From positions 29,394 through 93,393 of the forward strand of contig CAUYLG010061929.1 in the NCBI GenBank assembly GCA_963573385.1: a DNA stretch of 64,000 nt. Reading direction: 5' to 3'. The DNA is from Cacajao melanocephalus (Eukaryota; Chordata; Mammalia; Primates; Pitheciidae). Positions within the stretch are counted from its first letter, which is position 1. Every line of letters begins with the position of its first letter. A program made the position numbers and the translations under genes. The notes under the pieces were generated by a model that searched no databases, was not told the DNA's origin, and saw only the letters and a program-made list of their open reading frames with translations. Below are positions 48,141 through 61,639 of this stretch, piece by piece.

Positions 48141-49450
48141 AAGCACAGTGTTAGCTGCTCTTGGGTGTCTCCCCAGCAGCATTCTGAAACCGTTTTGGGC
48201 AGGCATGATTGATTTTTCTCTGGCACCCCAGATCAGCCATGTGCTAGCCTGTGTCACCTCAATCTTCCCATTTGATGAGTGGGAATTTAAGTCTCCCTCT
48301 TCAGGTGAGGACGGACGGAGCAGATTGACATGGGTGTGCCTGCTGGGAGGTACTCAGAACGGGAGTCCTGGAGTCTTGCCTTACCCAGCTCTTGGAGGCA
48401 GCCTCCTGGAAGGACTTACATGTCTGCTGTTATTTTTGTAATTCCGGATTTACTGCTGTTGCCATGTTTGTTCTTTGAGAGTCCTTCCACTTCAGCTTCA
48501 TGATGGATAAATCCTTGATCACAGTCAATTCCTCACACTGAGCAACCTTGGAGCAAAACGCTTTGAATCCGTGTTTACTTATGTCATCAAATTGAGCTTT
48601 CTGTTGTGGGACAAGGACACTGAACCAGCTGGTTCTGAGGCAGAAATGGGATGGGTGAGTGGCATCTAATGCCATGTTTAAGTAAGCGTGTCTACACGAG
48701 GGGCCATAGGCTGTCAAGAGAATTTTGTTCTGCAGGTATGGGACTGGGTGTGTGAGCTCCTATCGGGACACACAGGGGGACTCCTGTGGGAAGGTGTCAG
48801 GCCAGCCCAGGTCGGGGCTCATCTTAGACACACAGGGCCTTCAGACACAGGGACTGAGCTCTGGTTGAGGCTGGGGGCTTGGGAGCCCAGGATGTGTAAG
48901 GGAAGGGGGGCTGCCAAGCACTGAGTTTGGGCAAGTGTGGGCTGGCCTGGGCTATGGGGTCCAGAGCTGGGAACCACCATCCCTTTCCTGGGCAAAGCAG
49001 GGCCACAGAGCAAGGGAAGGTCTGCAACACTGAAAGGAGGCCTGGGGCACATCGTGGGTCTGGGGAAGGGTCAGGCAAGAGGCTGGGCAAGGGATAGGAG
49101 TGGGTCTGGAGGCACTGCCTGGACCCACAGTGTGTGTGTGTGATTGGAGGAGGGCACAGAGGAAGCCCTCTGTACAGGACAGCAGCAGTACTTATGGTCC
49201 CCAGGAAACCACAGGGAGAGACTCAGCCTGGGCAGATGTCCGCAGGAGCTGTGTGAGGATGTGGCTTCCTTGCCAGCCCTCAGGATCCCAGGACTACTGA
49301 GGTCCTTGAAAGTGGTGCAGCCTGCAGCCCCATCCCCTCATGCTCAAATCGTGGCCACACTGAACAGTCACAGAGCCTAGGTCTGAATGCTTCTAGGAGC
49401 AGAGAAGTCACTACCTCCTAACGTAGCCTATTTGATCCATTCTTGATTTT
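48141..49450. other. Unassigned; holds an unrecognised 95-codon minus-strand frame
   Basis: The minus-strand frame 48430-48717 has a lysine-rich, protein-like composition (for example 'IKDLSIMKLKWKDSQRTNM') and could be a decayed exon or retrocopy, but I do not recognise it. The part at 48720-49380 is GC-rich with no repeat call. Confidence 0.3.
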
Positions 49451-50095
49451 TTTCCCACCAGATTTTTTTTGAGTTACAACTCATGCACAATGAAATGTGC
49501 AAATCTGAAATGTACAGTTCAATAAACTTTCACGATTGCATCTACCTATGCAATCACTTCCCAGATTCAGATAGAGAACATTTCCATCATCCCAGAAAGT
49601 CTCTCCTTGCAGGCCAGGGCAGTGACTCATGCCTGTAATCCTAGCACTTCGGGAGGCTGAGGCAGGCAGATCACGAGGTCAGGAGTTTGAGACCAGCCTG
49701 ACCAACATGATGAAACCCCATCTCTACTAAAAATACAAAAGTTAGCCGGGTGTAGTGGCACATGCCTGTAATCCTAGCTACTCAGGAGGCTGAGGCAGGA
49801 GAATCACTTGAACTTGGCAGGCAGAGGTTGAAGTGAGCTGAGACCACGCCACTGCACTGCAGCCTGGGTGAAAGAGCAAGACTCCATCTCAAAAAAAAAA
49901 AAGAAAGAAAGAAAGAAAGAAAGTCTCTCCATGCTTTCCCGCGTGAACAGCACCCTCATCACCCTAAGGCTGTCACTCTTCTGACCTTGATTGCCTTACA
50001 TTAGTTTTGCCTATTCTTGAGAACCGCAGGAACAGAATCATAGAGCAGTCACACATTCGTGCTCAGCTGATTCTGTCTATTCTGATGGAATAGGT
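49451..50095. repeat. Old L1M-type fragment, interrupted by an AluS
   Basis: Left: 'GTACAGTTCAATAAACTTTC', 'GATAGAGAACATTTCCATCA', 'TCCCAGAAAGTCTCTCC'. Right: 'CATTAGTTTTGCCTATTCTT' and 'AACAGAATCATAGAGCAGTC'. Both sides fit one ancient L1 3' region interrupted by the Alu. Confidence 0.7.
49612..49921 (+). mobile_element. AluS with a (GAAA)n tail
   Basis: Plus-strand Alu dimer whose tail is 12 A then (GAAA)5. Flanking direct repeat AGAAAGTCTCTCC. The tail is a likely variable microsatellite. Confidence 0.94.
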
Positions 50096-50447
50096 CTTAT
50101 CACATTGAGCCTTCTCTGGCCAGTGTGCCTTTGCTCGCAGCCATCTTCAGTCTTTTCACGGGGAGCCTCCTGCGTGGGCCATCTCTCCCCTGCCCCCTTT
50201 CCACCACAACCCTCCAGTCCTTGCTTGTCCTGTCTGACCGTGTGAATATGCCGGCAGCCCTTGTGCCGTGCCGCAGCCTGAGGCATTTCACTGTTCAGGA
50301 TGCTGATGGCAGCAATGACTCACCTGATGAGCGTGTGTGCCTTGTGTGCCTGTTGTCCTCAGAGGAAGTGCAGCAGAGCCAACAGAGTCGACGCTTCTCG
50401 CGCCTCACAAGGGAAAGGCATGGTCTGGAGTTTGGAATAGGCAGGTG
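50096..50447. other. Unassigned stretch
   Basis: No recognised repeat or gene. Confidence 0.35.
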
Positions 50448-50575
50448 ACAGATTCACTGGCTGGCAGCTCTGTGATCTTGGAGGAGTCATTTGCCTTTCC
50501 TGAGCCTCAGCTTTCTCCTTCCCAAAATGCAGGGGTCATTTGGATGAGATGCTCTTCAAAGTCTCTTTTGATCCA
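50448..50575 (+). repeat. MIR
   Basis: 'GGCAGCTCTGTGATCTTGGA', 'GGAGTCATTTGCCTTTCCTG' and 'AGCCTCAGCTTTCTCCTTCC' follow MIR. Confidence 0.75.
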
Positions 50576-51054
50576 CAGCCTGATTCTGAGTCTTCCCTAG
50601 AAGGTTCTCTGATACATCCACTGTGTGTATGTAGTTCTCAAGCAAAAAGTTTCAGCTGTAGGTGTGTGTATGTATAATTCCACCTTGAAGTTTAACATTC
50701 CTGCAGTCCTAATTTATTTTATACCCTGGGTTCGAAAAAAGACATTTAAACAGTGGGAATTCTAGACTGGTGGAGGGCTGACCTCCTTGGATTGATTTTT
50801 TTTTTCTAGCTGACCTTGGGTGCTTGCCCTTACCCACAGGCAAAGGGCTATCTGGTGGTCTTCTCTATAGAAGGTCTCAGAAACGGATGAAAGGACATTT
50901 TTGTTTGGAGAGTATTTTGATGTCTTGGTTCAGTAGTTTCAGAAAATACGAAGACTCAGAGAAATCTGTATTTTTGGATTTAGTTCAAAATGGGGCTTTG
51001 GGGTCATGTGGCAGGAAGCAGGTGGTATAAGGCCCATGCTACCATCAGCTGCCA
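50576..51054. other. Unassigned stretch
   Basis: No recognised repeat or gene. Confidence 0.35.
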
Positions 51055-51059
51055 ACAGT

Positions 51060-51180
51060 GGGCCAGCCCCTGGCTGCCATGGGTCAGAGTTGCCTATCTG
51101 TAAGATGGGTAAATAATCCCTGCTTCACTTGGCAATATTGTCATGAGCATCAGAAAAAACAAAGCCCAAGGAAAAGGCAT
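51060..51180 (+). repeat. MIR fragment
   Basis: 'TTGCCTATCTGTAAGATGGG', 'TAAATAATCCCTGCTTCACT' and 'GTCATGAGCATCAGAAAAA' match the right half of MIR. Confidence 0.65.
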
Positions 51181-51414
51181 TATTCCAATTCATCTTCGGC
51201 AGAGTTGGGTAAACTTGGGTTTGGTTAAGGATCAGCCAGGTAGTGACTTAGTCTGGTTTGTGTTGCATGGTTTAGTCAGAGTCCAGGACTTTTAGAGGGT
51301 TCTTTTAGTTCCTCTTCTTACGTAGCTTCCCTCTCCTCCTTCAGTTCTTTTCTCCCCAGCAGATCTCCTTCCTCTCACCCCTGTGCCACCAGGGGTGCTT
51401 TCTGACTAGTATGC

Positions 51415-51770
51415 TGTGTTAGTCTGTTCTCATACTGTTAATAGAACGTACCTGAGGCTAGGTAATTTATAAAGAAAAAGATGTTTAATTGACTCAAAGT
51501 TCCACATGGCTGGGGCAGCCTCACAATCATGGCGGAAGGAAAAGGAGGAGAAAGGCACATCTTACATGGCGGCAGGCAAGAGAGCTTGTGCAAGGGAACT
51601 CCCCTTTATAAAACCATCAGATCTCCTGAGACTTATTCACTATCACGAGACTAGCACGGGAAAGACCTAGCCTCATGATTCAGTTACCTTCCACTGGGTT
51701 CCTCCCACAACACTTGGGAATTATGGGAGCTACAATTCAAGATTTGGGTGGGGACACAGCCAAACCATAT
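51415..51770 (-). mobile_element. THE1/MST-type MaLR solitary LTR
   Basis: The plus strand reads 'TGTGTTAGTCTGTTCTCATA', 'GGTAATTTATAAAGAAAAAG', 'TCACAATCATGGCGGAAGGA', 'CTTATTCACTATCACGAGAC' and 'TTTGGGTGGGGACACAGCCA', the reverse of the THE1/MST LTR. It is flanked by AGTATGC (51408-51414 and 51771-51777). No internal region is present. Confidence 0.92.
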
Positions 51771-52001
51771 AGTATGCGTTCCTCCTTCTTTGCTGTCTTA
51801 AACCCACTCATCACATCTAGGAAATCCTCCCAAGAGTTTGACCTGGAGCTGACCCTCTGCAGCACTGTGTCTCAGGCCTCCAAGGAGGCCACAAGTGGGC
51901 CAGGCTTCACAACCTGTACACGTAAGCTTTTATTACTACCAGCCAGCTTACGGTATTTAGAACCATGGTATTCTGTGGCTAGATGTGACTTAGATTTCTC
52001 T

Positions 52002-52289
52002 TTTTTTAGAGCCAAGCTCTCCCTCTGTTGCCCAGGCTAGAGTGCAGTAGTGTGATCACAGCTCGCTGTAGCCTTGAACTCCTGGGCTCAAGTGATCCTC
52101 CCACCTCAGCCTCCTGAGTAGCTGGGACTATAGGTGCATGCTGCCACACCTGGGTCATTTTTGTTTTCTTGTATAGGCGAGGTCTTGCAATGTTGCCCAG
52201 GCTGGTCCTGAATTCCCAACTTCAAGTGATCTTCCTACCTTGGCTTCACAAAGTACTGGGATTACAGGCATGAGCCACCACACCCATCC
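52002..52289 (-). mobile_element. AluJ
   Basis: Minus-strand Alu dimer with J-type 'GCCTTGAACTCCTGGGCTCA', ending 'GAGCCACCACACCCATCCC'. Confidence 0.9.
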
Positions 52290-53788
52290 CAATTCTGATT
52301 TCTTAATTGAGAGATGAACAAACTGAGGGCAAGAGGCTGAGCCATCTGCCCCAGATCCCCTTGTCAGTTAGTCTCCAATTTCCCTTTGCTCTTCAGGTCT
52401 GCTGTCTCTGATTGCGCTGCACTTAGTTTATCTGGGTGTACCTTGTCCCACTCATCAGCCTTTGATGAACTAGACGAAGCCTCACAGGGGAACTCAGTAC
52501 TTATTTTTGATCAGATTAAATGCTCAATGCTTGTTTGTTTCATTACATGGAAGACATTAAGAACAGATACATCATGCAAGATGTTCTTGCCTGTGAGTTA
52601 CTTGTTATGGGGCCCAGCCTTGGGCCACAGGACATAGAAACACCCCTCTCCCACTTTTTTGGGTAGTGCCTTCTGCCATTCTTTGTAACCAAGAAGGTCA
52701 AGGCCAAAGAGTGGTGGAGGCTAAGGGGTTAATCTCCATCCTCAGTCTTCTTTCTCTGTTTCCTGTGGACCAGACACCCTTGAAACATTACCTGCAAGTC
52801 ACTGGAGCTTTAAATCGAAATGTCAACCCTCTCTTCATTTCCACTTACCGTGCTTGCCCCCACGGGACAGATTGTACTGCTTTTAATGTGGGTGATATCC
52901 TTTCTCATAACTCTTCTGTGGATGACTTAATCCCTGTAACATCTGCCATGTGGACCATGGGCTCCTGGGGAATAAGAGCTTGGATCTTACTCTTTCGTTG
53001 TGTCATTTGGTTCCCTGCTTCTGAACCTCAGCCTCAAAACCCAACCAAAACAAAAGGGAAAATATTTTTCTGAGTTCAGCATGACCTCAAGGGGCTTGGT
53101 GAATGGGTGGAGTTGGATGCTGGTGGGTGCTGACAGCTAAATGCATTTCTACAGAGGGGCGAGGGCTGTGAGTAGATGTCACCTTTACGGCAAGAATGAA
53201 TGCGAAGGGACCTGTTCCTATTTCCAGTGTGGGATCGTGTATGTGTTTCTCAGTCGGGTCTGTGTGAGGGGGTCAGCTGAGTGCAACAGCTTTCTGTTTG
53301 CTGAGAAGACAGTGTTTGGAGCTTGCTGGGTCCCAGCGTGATGGGGCAGGTATATTGCACAAAACCACCTGACTAATTCCTAAGACCAGCCAATTGTGTC
53401 TTTATGGATCCTGATTTAGACAAGGTACTGTTCATTTGCCTAAAAAAGATGTGAGTCCCAGACCAGGAGGAAACTGTCAAGGTTTATTTCGCAACCTCCT
53501 TTAAAAGATCTGGAGTTGCCCTTCAAGGGACAGAGAGGTAATTTATAAGCCTTCCCTTTAATCTAGTTTCCAAATATAGTGGGGCTATCTCACAGTCAAG
53601 ATTGCCTCACTGCCAAGGTCCACTTGAATTTCAGAACACAGTGCTCTCACCACAGAGGCCCGGGGCACCAGGCAACTCAGGAGAGAAAAACCCCTGTGGC
53701 TCCCCAGGGACCCCCAGGCTGCCATGGGGCCAGGAACATGCAGAGCCCTTGATCTCCTGAGGTGTTTCTCTTTGTCAAAGGGCATCTG
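52290..53788. other. Unassigned stretch
   Basis: No repeat is recognised. A 135-codon plus-strand frame (52666-53073) resembles nothing I know. Confidence 0.35.
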
Positions 53789-54899
<1,111 letters not shown>

Positions 54900-55080
54900 T
54901 CCTTTCTACATTTGAGAGAATTTATTAAATCATTGCTCTGTACTAGGCTCTTGGGAAACAGGATGAAAAATAAGCATGGTCCTGGCCCTGGGACATCTCA
55001 CCATGTTAGACATGGCAGGCAAGGTGAGAGGTGTATCAGCAATGAACGACTACAAAAATCTCCGGACAGACAGTAACAGA
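54900..55080 (-). repeat. L2 LINE 3' fragment
   Basis: 'GAATTTATTAAATCATTGCT', 'CTGTACTAGGCTCTTGGGAA' and 'ATAAGCATGGTCCTGGCCCT' follow the reversed L2 tail. Confidence 0.65.
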
Positions 55081-56007
55081 CATTGGTTTTGTGGATCTGC
55101 AGGTTCTGGCTGTAGGTCTGCGGTGGTTGGCCAGGCTGATCTGACTCCGTGGTTTTTCATCCTGGATCCCAGGCAGGAGACTCTTCTTTTGATGATGGCA
55201 GAGATACGAAAGAGCGATGGAAACACACAAGGATTGTCAGGCTGAGGCTTGCAGCTGGCATACTGGCCCTCTATCCACATACCCATGCCCAGTGCAAATT
55301 ATACAACCAACCCTGCAGCCAAAGGGTAAGGAAGCGCGTGCCTCCGTTGTAAGGCTGAGGGTGCAGGAGGGAAGAGCCGGGCTGATAATCCACCACTCGG
55401 GCGGTCACTGCAGGCGTGGGTGCCCCGGGGACCAGGTACAGACCGCAGTGGGGCATGAAGGAGCCTGGAACATGTGCTTTGGGAAGCTGGGGGCTAGTGC
55501 CTTGGGGCACTAGGACAGGGCCACGGGGAAGGCCACAGGTCAGCACAGGAATGAATCACATTGGCTTCCAGGGCCGGGGAAACCAGGCGCTCCAGGCAGG
55601 GTCTATGTAAGTGCTGGTCCCTGGCTGCACCAGGACCGTGGCTGGCTGTGTGGAAGGAGAGGAAGGCCCTGGCTTGTCCTGCTCCTGCTCCTGCCCAGGC
55701 CAGCCCACTGCCTCAGCCCTGGACAAAGGCCAGGTGCTGCAGGGCTCGGCGGTCCATGCGTCCGGAGAGGCATTTTTCCTTGATTTCTTTTGCCAGCCTC
55801 TGCTTCTCTGAGTATGGCACGAGAGGCTTCCCTCTCCTCAGCATGTGCCAAGTGGAGGTGAGTATGAGGCCTCCCCTTTGGGGGCCTGGAGCCATGCATC
55901 CGGCATCCTCCAGAACATGCTGGTTTCTCTGCCAGCCCCTTCATTCAGCACCTGTCCTCCTGATGGGTCTCTCTGATTCCACCCTTGACCTTCCTGCTCA
56001 AGTGACT
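55081..56007. other. Unassigned stretch
   Basis: GC-richer sequence with several 60-150-codon frames on both strands. None is recognised. Confidence 0.35.
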
Positions 56008-56409
56008 TTCTAAAATATAACTCAGAATGTGTCACTCTCTTCTGAGCCCCCTCTAGGGCTTCTTTTTGCACTGAGGGGGAAAAAAATCATACTCCTTAAG
56101 ATGGCGTCCAAGGCTCTGCACTCTTAGCCCTCGCTCTCCTCCCCAGCGCAGTTGGTGCCACTGACTTTGTGTGCTATGCTCCTGCTGCGTCACCTTTCTT
56201 CAATCCCTCCATGTGACGAGCCCTTGCCACCCTTTCTTGGGGCCTTCGCACCTGTCCCCTTTGCCCGGAGGGCTTCTCCTCCTACCTGCTCCAGTCCCCT
56301 TCACCTGCCACCATCTCATCTTGCTTGATGCAGCTGAAATATTACTCTTCTGGAGAAAAGTCCACAGCCCTCCAGCCTTCCATGAATGATGTCTATAACC
56401 ACATTTCAG

Positions 56410-56744
<335 letters not shown>

Positions 56745-56761
56745 TTAAAGCACTCATTCCC

Positions 56762-56762
<1 letters not shown>

Positions 56763-56797
<35 letters not shown>
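56763..56797. repeat. (TG)n microsatellite
   Basis: About 17 uninterrupted TG dinucleotides within the L2. Likely length-polymorphic (inference). Confidence 0.97.
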
Positions 56798-56927
56798 CTG
56801 GTTTGTGCCTCTCTCCTCCTCTGAAGGAAGGGAGCCATGTGGGCCCTCCTCACCACTGTGCTCTCAGAACCTGGTACGGAGCACATACTAGGTGCTCAGT
56901 AAATACTGGATGGATGAATGAATGACA

Positions 56928-58009
56928 GAGTGATGCCGTAGCGTTGTATGGGACAGAAGCTTTGACTTTTGATTCTGTTCACATTTAACTGGGGCAACCG
57001 TTGAGGATGATCCTTTGCACTTCTCTGAAATACTGAATAATCAATCATATGCACCTGGTCATAAAGCACATAAGAATTCCAAATTACTCCTGTTCCCTTG
57101 ACTTTGTCCAGTAAGGCAAACAGATCCTTACTTTGTTGTAAGGCAAACAGATCCTGAGGTTGCATTAGAACACACAAAGATGACATAGGGAGTAAGAAAA
57201 CTGATTTTAACCTCCTCATGTTCTTCCCTACATGATCCAAGCACATCTGGAGCCCTCCTGTATGTTCTGTCTTTCCTCACTGTTCTGCTTAGCACCTGGA
57301 TCCCAGGCACAGTGACTCTTGAACTCCCAGCAAACATGGCTGCCTCCCTGTGATGTCCACAGCCAGCTGTGGAAACAATAGGAAGAACTGTGCAAAGCCC
57401 ATGGAGAGAGGCAGGACCACAAAGCCTTCTCTATAAGAGAACTGGTAAATCCAGCCTCATGGCTGCTCTGAAGGGCAACAGTAAGTCCTCTAGCTAATCT
57501 GACCCTTGCATAGCCCTCAGCCCTAGATTTTGCTAGTGGTGAGAGTGTGGGTGGGACAGGCACCCATTGGTGGGAGTTGTCCCAGACAGGCCCTTGGTAA
57601 ATGTTGGGCAGAACTGAGAGTCAGGCAGTGGTTCCTGAGGAAGAACATCCAGGGTGACACCACCGCTAGGCCCTGGTGATTGATGTTCCATGGCTGTCAT
57701 CTCATCAGACCCCTGCCTGCCATGTACCTCTGTTCCTAGTTTGAGACTGTAGGCCAGACAAGCCTGAGAACAGCATTCAGATGAGCAGGGCCGAGAGGAA
57801 CTGCACAGTCAGGCTCTGAGCCTCTTTCAGACCAAGACCTGCCTGAGCCTGCAAAGAGCAGGACTGATAGCAAGGGAGGATGCAGAATGATTATGAGGAA
57901 AGGCTAAAGGATTTCTTGGTGGGCTTAGTCCCACAGGAAATGGTATCCTCTACTGAATGAGTGCTCTTTGAGGTTTACCTTGTGTGTGCATGGAACAGAA
58001 GGAGGCAGA
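56928..58009. other. Unassigned stretch
   Basis: No recognised repeat. It includes a near-direct repeat 'AAGGCAAACAGATCCT' (57114 and 57139). Confidence 0.35.
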
Positions 58010-58275
58010 GTGACTCTGAGGGGCTCGGGGCTTGGGGTGGGGAGAGAGACTTGGGGACAGACAGGTCACTATGAGGAAGGCACTGTCTTTGAGGTTTGAG
58101 GACGTCTGTGCTAAAGGCTGAAGGCTGAGAAATGCGACAGAGGTGTCAGAAAAGGCTTCCTAGAGGAGCTGGACTTTGATCAGGGTTTTGAAGGATGTAT
58201 CAAAGTTTTCCAGGCACAGCGATGGGGAGTACATCTCAGACAGAAGAATAACGTGAAGCAAATGAACAAAATTGT
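58010..58275 (-). repeat. L2 LINE fragment
   Basis: 'AAAAGGCTTCCTAGAGGAGC', 'TTTGAAGGATGTATCAAAG' and 'TTTTCCAGGCACAGCGATGG' read as antisense L2. Confidence 0.7.
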
Positions 58276-58389
58276 GACAAAACATGATCAGGAATGACAG
58301 GAGCCAAAAGAGACCCAGTGACTTGTTTGAAATGGGTGAAGCGTGGTTTGGTGACATTGTAGAGATCAGGTCTCTATCTAGACTGACGA

Positions 58390-58560
58390 TACCAAAAGTG
58401 ATTATGGTACTTTCATTATTAGGTGTTATTCTCATTTTACAGATGAGAAGGACTAAGGGCATTTCAATGTCTTTCCTGATGTCACACAATTAGTTAAGCG
58501 GTGGATGCAGATTTCAAGCCTCAAGTCCCTGGTCTTTCCATTCAGCCATGCGGCTTCCCT
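58390..58560 (-). repeat. MIR
   Basis: 'TCTCATTTTACAGATGAGAA', 'GATGTCACACAATTAGTTAA' and 'GCGGTGGATGCAGATTTCAA' are reversed MIR. Confidence 0.87.
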
Positions 58561-58879
58561 GGAAGAAACGCTGAGGGTCGATGGCTTGACAAGGCAAGAT
58601 TTGGTGTCATGAAATGCAAAATGTGTTTCCTAAGTGGCTCTAGGGTCACCCAGCCTGAGGGCGGGAGGCTGGCAGATTAGCGAGACTTTCATACAGTTAG
58701 CACTGGAAGGCCGTTCCACGTGATGTCATGGGGTACGTCAATTAACAAAGAAGTTCCACTCAGTAAGTCTGGGAAACATTCAGTTAGACCTCATAGAAGA
58801 CCCCTTCCTGCAGGACTTCTCAGAGTCTGCGCCTCGCTGATATGGGCTGTGAGTTTCTAAAAGAATGCAGGGTAGAATG
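58561..58879. other. Unassigned stretch
   Basis: No recognised repeat or gene. Confidence 0.35.
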
Positions 58880-59668
58880 CCAGTTCTCAATGTGTGGGCC
58901 AGAAGTTTCAAGGGTCCTTGAGACCCTTTCAGGAGGGTCAGTAAAGTCGAGACTACTTTCAGAACAAGACTAAGGCATCATTTAACCCTTTCTCTGTCAC
59001 AAGCACACATCGGGATTGTCTAGAGCCTACATGTTAGTGCAACAGGCTGAAGTCAGAAGAAGTGAAACTCCAGCTCTTAAGCTGAACACTGAGGAGTCGG
59101 ACCAAAATGTGGGACAATGCCACTCTTTTCACTGGTTATTTTTGTTTTGGGAATGGGGTCATTTTCACAAAAATACAATGTTAGCATGGAGCAAATTTAT
59201 TATTGTTATTTTTAAATGAATGATTGAATATTTTAAAAAATTTCCAGTTTAATTTTATTGTGATAGGCATAACCCACATAAAAACACTTTGAAGATTTTG
59301 ACTCTTTTTTTTTTTTTTTCTTTGAGACAGGGTCTTGCTCTGCTGCCCAGGCTGAAGTGCAGTGGTCAATCATGGCTCACTGCAGTCTTGACTTCCTAGA
59401 CTCAAATGATCCTCCTGCCTCAGCCTCCTGAGTAGCTGGGGTTATAGGGGCATATCACCACACCCAGCTAATTTATAAATGTTTTTGTAGAGATGGGGTC
59501 TTGCTAAGTTGCTCAGGCTGGTCTCAAACTCCTGGACTCAAGCAGTCCTCCAGCCTTGACCTCCCAGGGTGTTGGGACTACAGGCATGGGTCACTGCATC
59601 TGGCCTACTCTTGGTAATTTTTAATGGTGCAAAGGGTTCCTGAAATCAAAAAGTTTGAGAACCACTGG
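58880..59668 (+). mobile_element. hAT-Charlie-type DNA transposon, interrupted by AluJ
   Basis: The left end 'CAGTTCTCAATGTGTGGGCC' and right end 'TTTGAGAACCACTGG' are the inverted terminal repeats of a hAT-Charlie element, with one short deletion in the left copy. Between them, 'GGGTCCTTGAGACCCTTTCA' and 'CTAAGGCATCATTTAACCC' are typical internal wording. The AluJ at 59305-59607 splits it. Non-autonomous, and no transposase frame is seen. Confidence 0.75.
59305..59607 (-). mobile_element. AluJ inside the hAT element
   Basis: Minus-strand Alu dimer from a poly-T head ('TTTGAGACAGGGTCTTGCTC') to 'GGTCACTGCATCTGGCC'. J-type wording throughout. Confidence 0.91.
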
Positions 59669-59796
59669 GTATGTAGTATTTCTTAAACTTATTTGATGCA
59701 GAACTTCCCTCTCCACCCATTTTAGGTCAGCTAGCAACTATTAGCGTCTCTTGGCATAGTGTTCCATTTGGGAAGCATTGGAATACATAATCTATG

Positions 59797-60030
59797 GTGG
59801 AGTCAGTCAACCCTGAGTTTAAATTGTGGCTCTGTCATTTAGTAGCCGTGTGACTTTGGGCATGTTCCTTAACCTTCTGAGTCACGGTTTCCTCATCTGT
59901 ATGATGGTGACAATAGTAGTAGTACTAACGTTACCTGCGCTCTAGGTTTGTTAAAAAGATCACGTGTGATGATAAACGAAAGGCACACAATCCAAACTAG
60001 CACCCAATGAATACTACTACTACTACTATT
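59797..60030 (+). repeat. MIR followed by a TAC repeat
   Basis: 'TGGCTCTGTCATTTAGTAGC', 'CGTGTGACTTTGGGCATGTT', 'CGGTTTCCTCATCTGTATGA' and 'CACCCAATGAATACTACTAC' follow MIR. AGTAGTAGT near 59915 and (TAC)n near 60013-60030 are short triplet tracts of opposite strand sense. Confidence 0.85.
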
Positions 60031-60285
60031 TGAAATAATAATATCACGTTATACGATGCTAGGTATATCTTCATTAAAAACAATAACAATAATAAGAGTC
60101 TATGAGAAATAGAGGAAGGGTTGACTCTGAATGGGAGTCAGAAGACCATGGTCGTTAAAAGAGATGGCTTCTCTGGGATCTGGCCTTGATTCTCCCATGA
60201 AAGAGCTGGAGGTGGCTTTTCCACAGCTGAACCAGTGGTCGGCAATGAGGGGGCCTCACGTTAGTCTGTGGCTTAGGCAGGATCT

Positions 60286-60571
60286 AAAATGAGAGTCTTA
60301 CTCTGTCTCCCAGGCTGGAGTGCCATGGCGCGATCTCGGCTCACTGCAACCTCCCACCTCCCAGGTTCAAGCGACTCTGCTGCCTCAGTCTCCCAAGTAG
60401 CTGGGAGTGCAGGCATGCACCACTGCACCTGGCTAATTTTTTGTATTTTTAGTAGAGACTGGGTTTCACCATGTTGGCCAGGCTGGTCTTGAACTTGTGA
60501 CTTCAAGTGACCCACCTGCCTTGGCCTCCTGATGTGCTGGGATTGTAGGCATGAGCCACTGCACCCGGTCG
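60286..60571 (-). mobile_element. AluS lacking its A-tail
   Basis: Minus-strand Alu dimer starting 'GAGAGTCTTACTCTGTCTCC' without a poly-T head, ending 'GAGCCACTGCACCCGGTCG'. The missing tail suggests later loss. Confidence 0.9.
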
Positions 60572-60959
60572 AGAAGCTTTTTTATTCTTGTGTAAGCAGC
60601 CTCCAGCCGTGGTGGGCACTGAGAATCTCTGTAGGCCGGAGAGTACGGGGTGGGCCCAGGCCTCCCTCAGTAGCACTCTGTTGGATGCGTCAAAAGGCAG
60701 GAAAACAACAAAAAAGTTTGCTTTTGTGGGCCACCTTTGTCCTGGACTGAGCAAATGTGTTGCCTCTCCCCTCACTGGCTGCTTCTGGGTAACCACTTCT
60801 TTGACCAATGGAGTGAAACCAGGAGGCATGTTTGAGTGTGGTGTATTTATAGCCGGGACGTAGGAAAGCATCATGAGTGAAACCAGAAGAAGGAAGCCAG
60901 GTAAGGGCCCCGGGGGAGTGACAGTTTGTGTGAGTGTGTGAATGTGCGTGTCCATGCAC
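60572..60959. other. Unassigned stretch
   Basis: No recognised repeat or gene. Confidence 0.35.
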
Positions 60960-61310
60960 AGTATTTTTAAAATTGCGTATTTTTATAGGTTTCGGGGGCA
61001 CAGGTGCACTTCGGTTGCATGAACATGCTGAAGTGGGGAGTCTAGGTGTTTGGTGTGCCCACACCTGAATGGTAAACACTGTACCCAGCAGGAGAGTGAA
61101 CGCTGTACCTGATAACTGGACATTTTTCCGCCCTCGCTGCCCCGCCTTCTGCTTTTTGAAGTCTCATGATCCACTGTGTGTGTCCCTCTGTATCCAGCAT
61201 TTAGCCCCCACTTCTGAGTGAGAACATGCTGTGTTTCACTTCCTGTTTTGGACACAATTTGATGAAAGCCTTAATTATTTCTAGAAGGAAGCCTGATTCA
61301 CTAGGTCAAG
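60960..61310 (-). mobile_element. L1 LINE 3' UTR fragment
   Basis: 'TTTCGGGGGCACAGGTGCAC', 'TTTGGTGTGCCCACACCTGA', 'AACACTGTACCCAGCAGGAG' and 'TGAGTGAGAACATGCTGTGT' are the reversed L1 3' UTR of older primate L1s. Confidence 0.75.
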
Positions 61311-61329
61311 TTAAGGAGCAGAATTTCTT

Positions 61330-61628
61330 TTTTTTTTTTTTTCTTTTGAGACAGTATCACTATGTCACCAGGATGGAGTGCAGTGGTGCGATCTCGGCTC
61401 ACAGCAACCTCTGCCTCCCAGGATCGGAGATTCGCCTGCCTCAGCCTCCGGGGTAGCTGGGATTACAGGCATGCACCACCACATCCAGGTAATTTTTTTT
61501 GCATTTTTAGTAGAGACAGTGTTTCTCCATGTTGGTCAGGCTGGCCTCAAACTCCCAACCTCAGGTGATCTGTCCGCCTTGGCCTCCCAAAATGCTGGGA
61601 TTACAGGCATGAGCCACCTTGCCTGGCC
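61330..61628 (-). mobile_element. AluS
   Basis: Minus-strand Alu flanked by the long direct repeat AAGGAGCAGAATTTCTTT on both sides. It has a poly-T head and a 'GGATCGGAGATTCGCCTGCC' variant in the right arm. Confidence 0.94.
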
Positions 61629-61639
61629 AAGGAGCAGAA

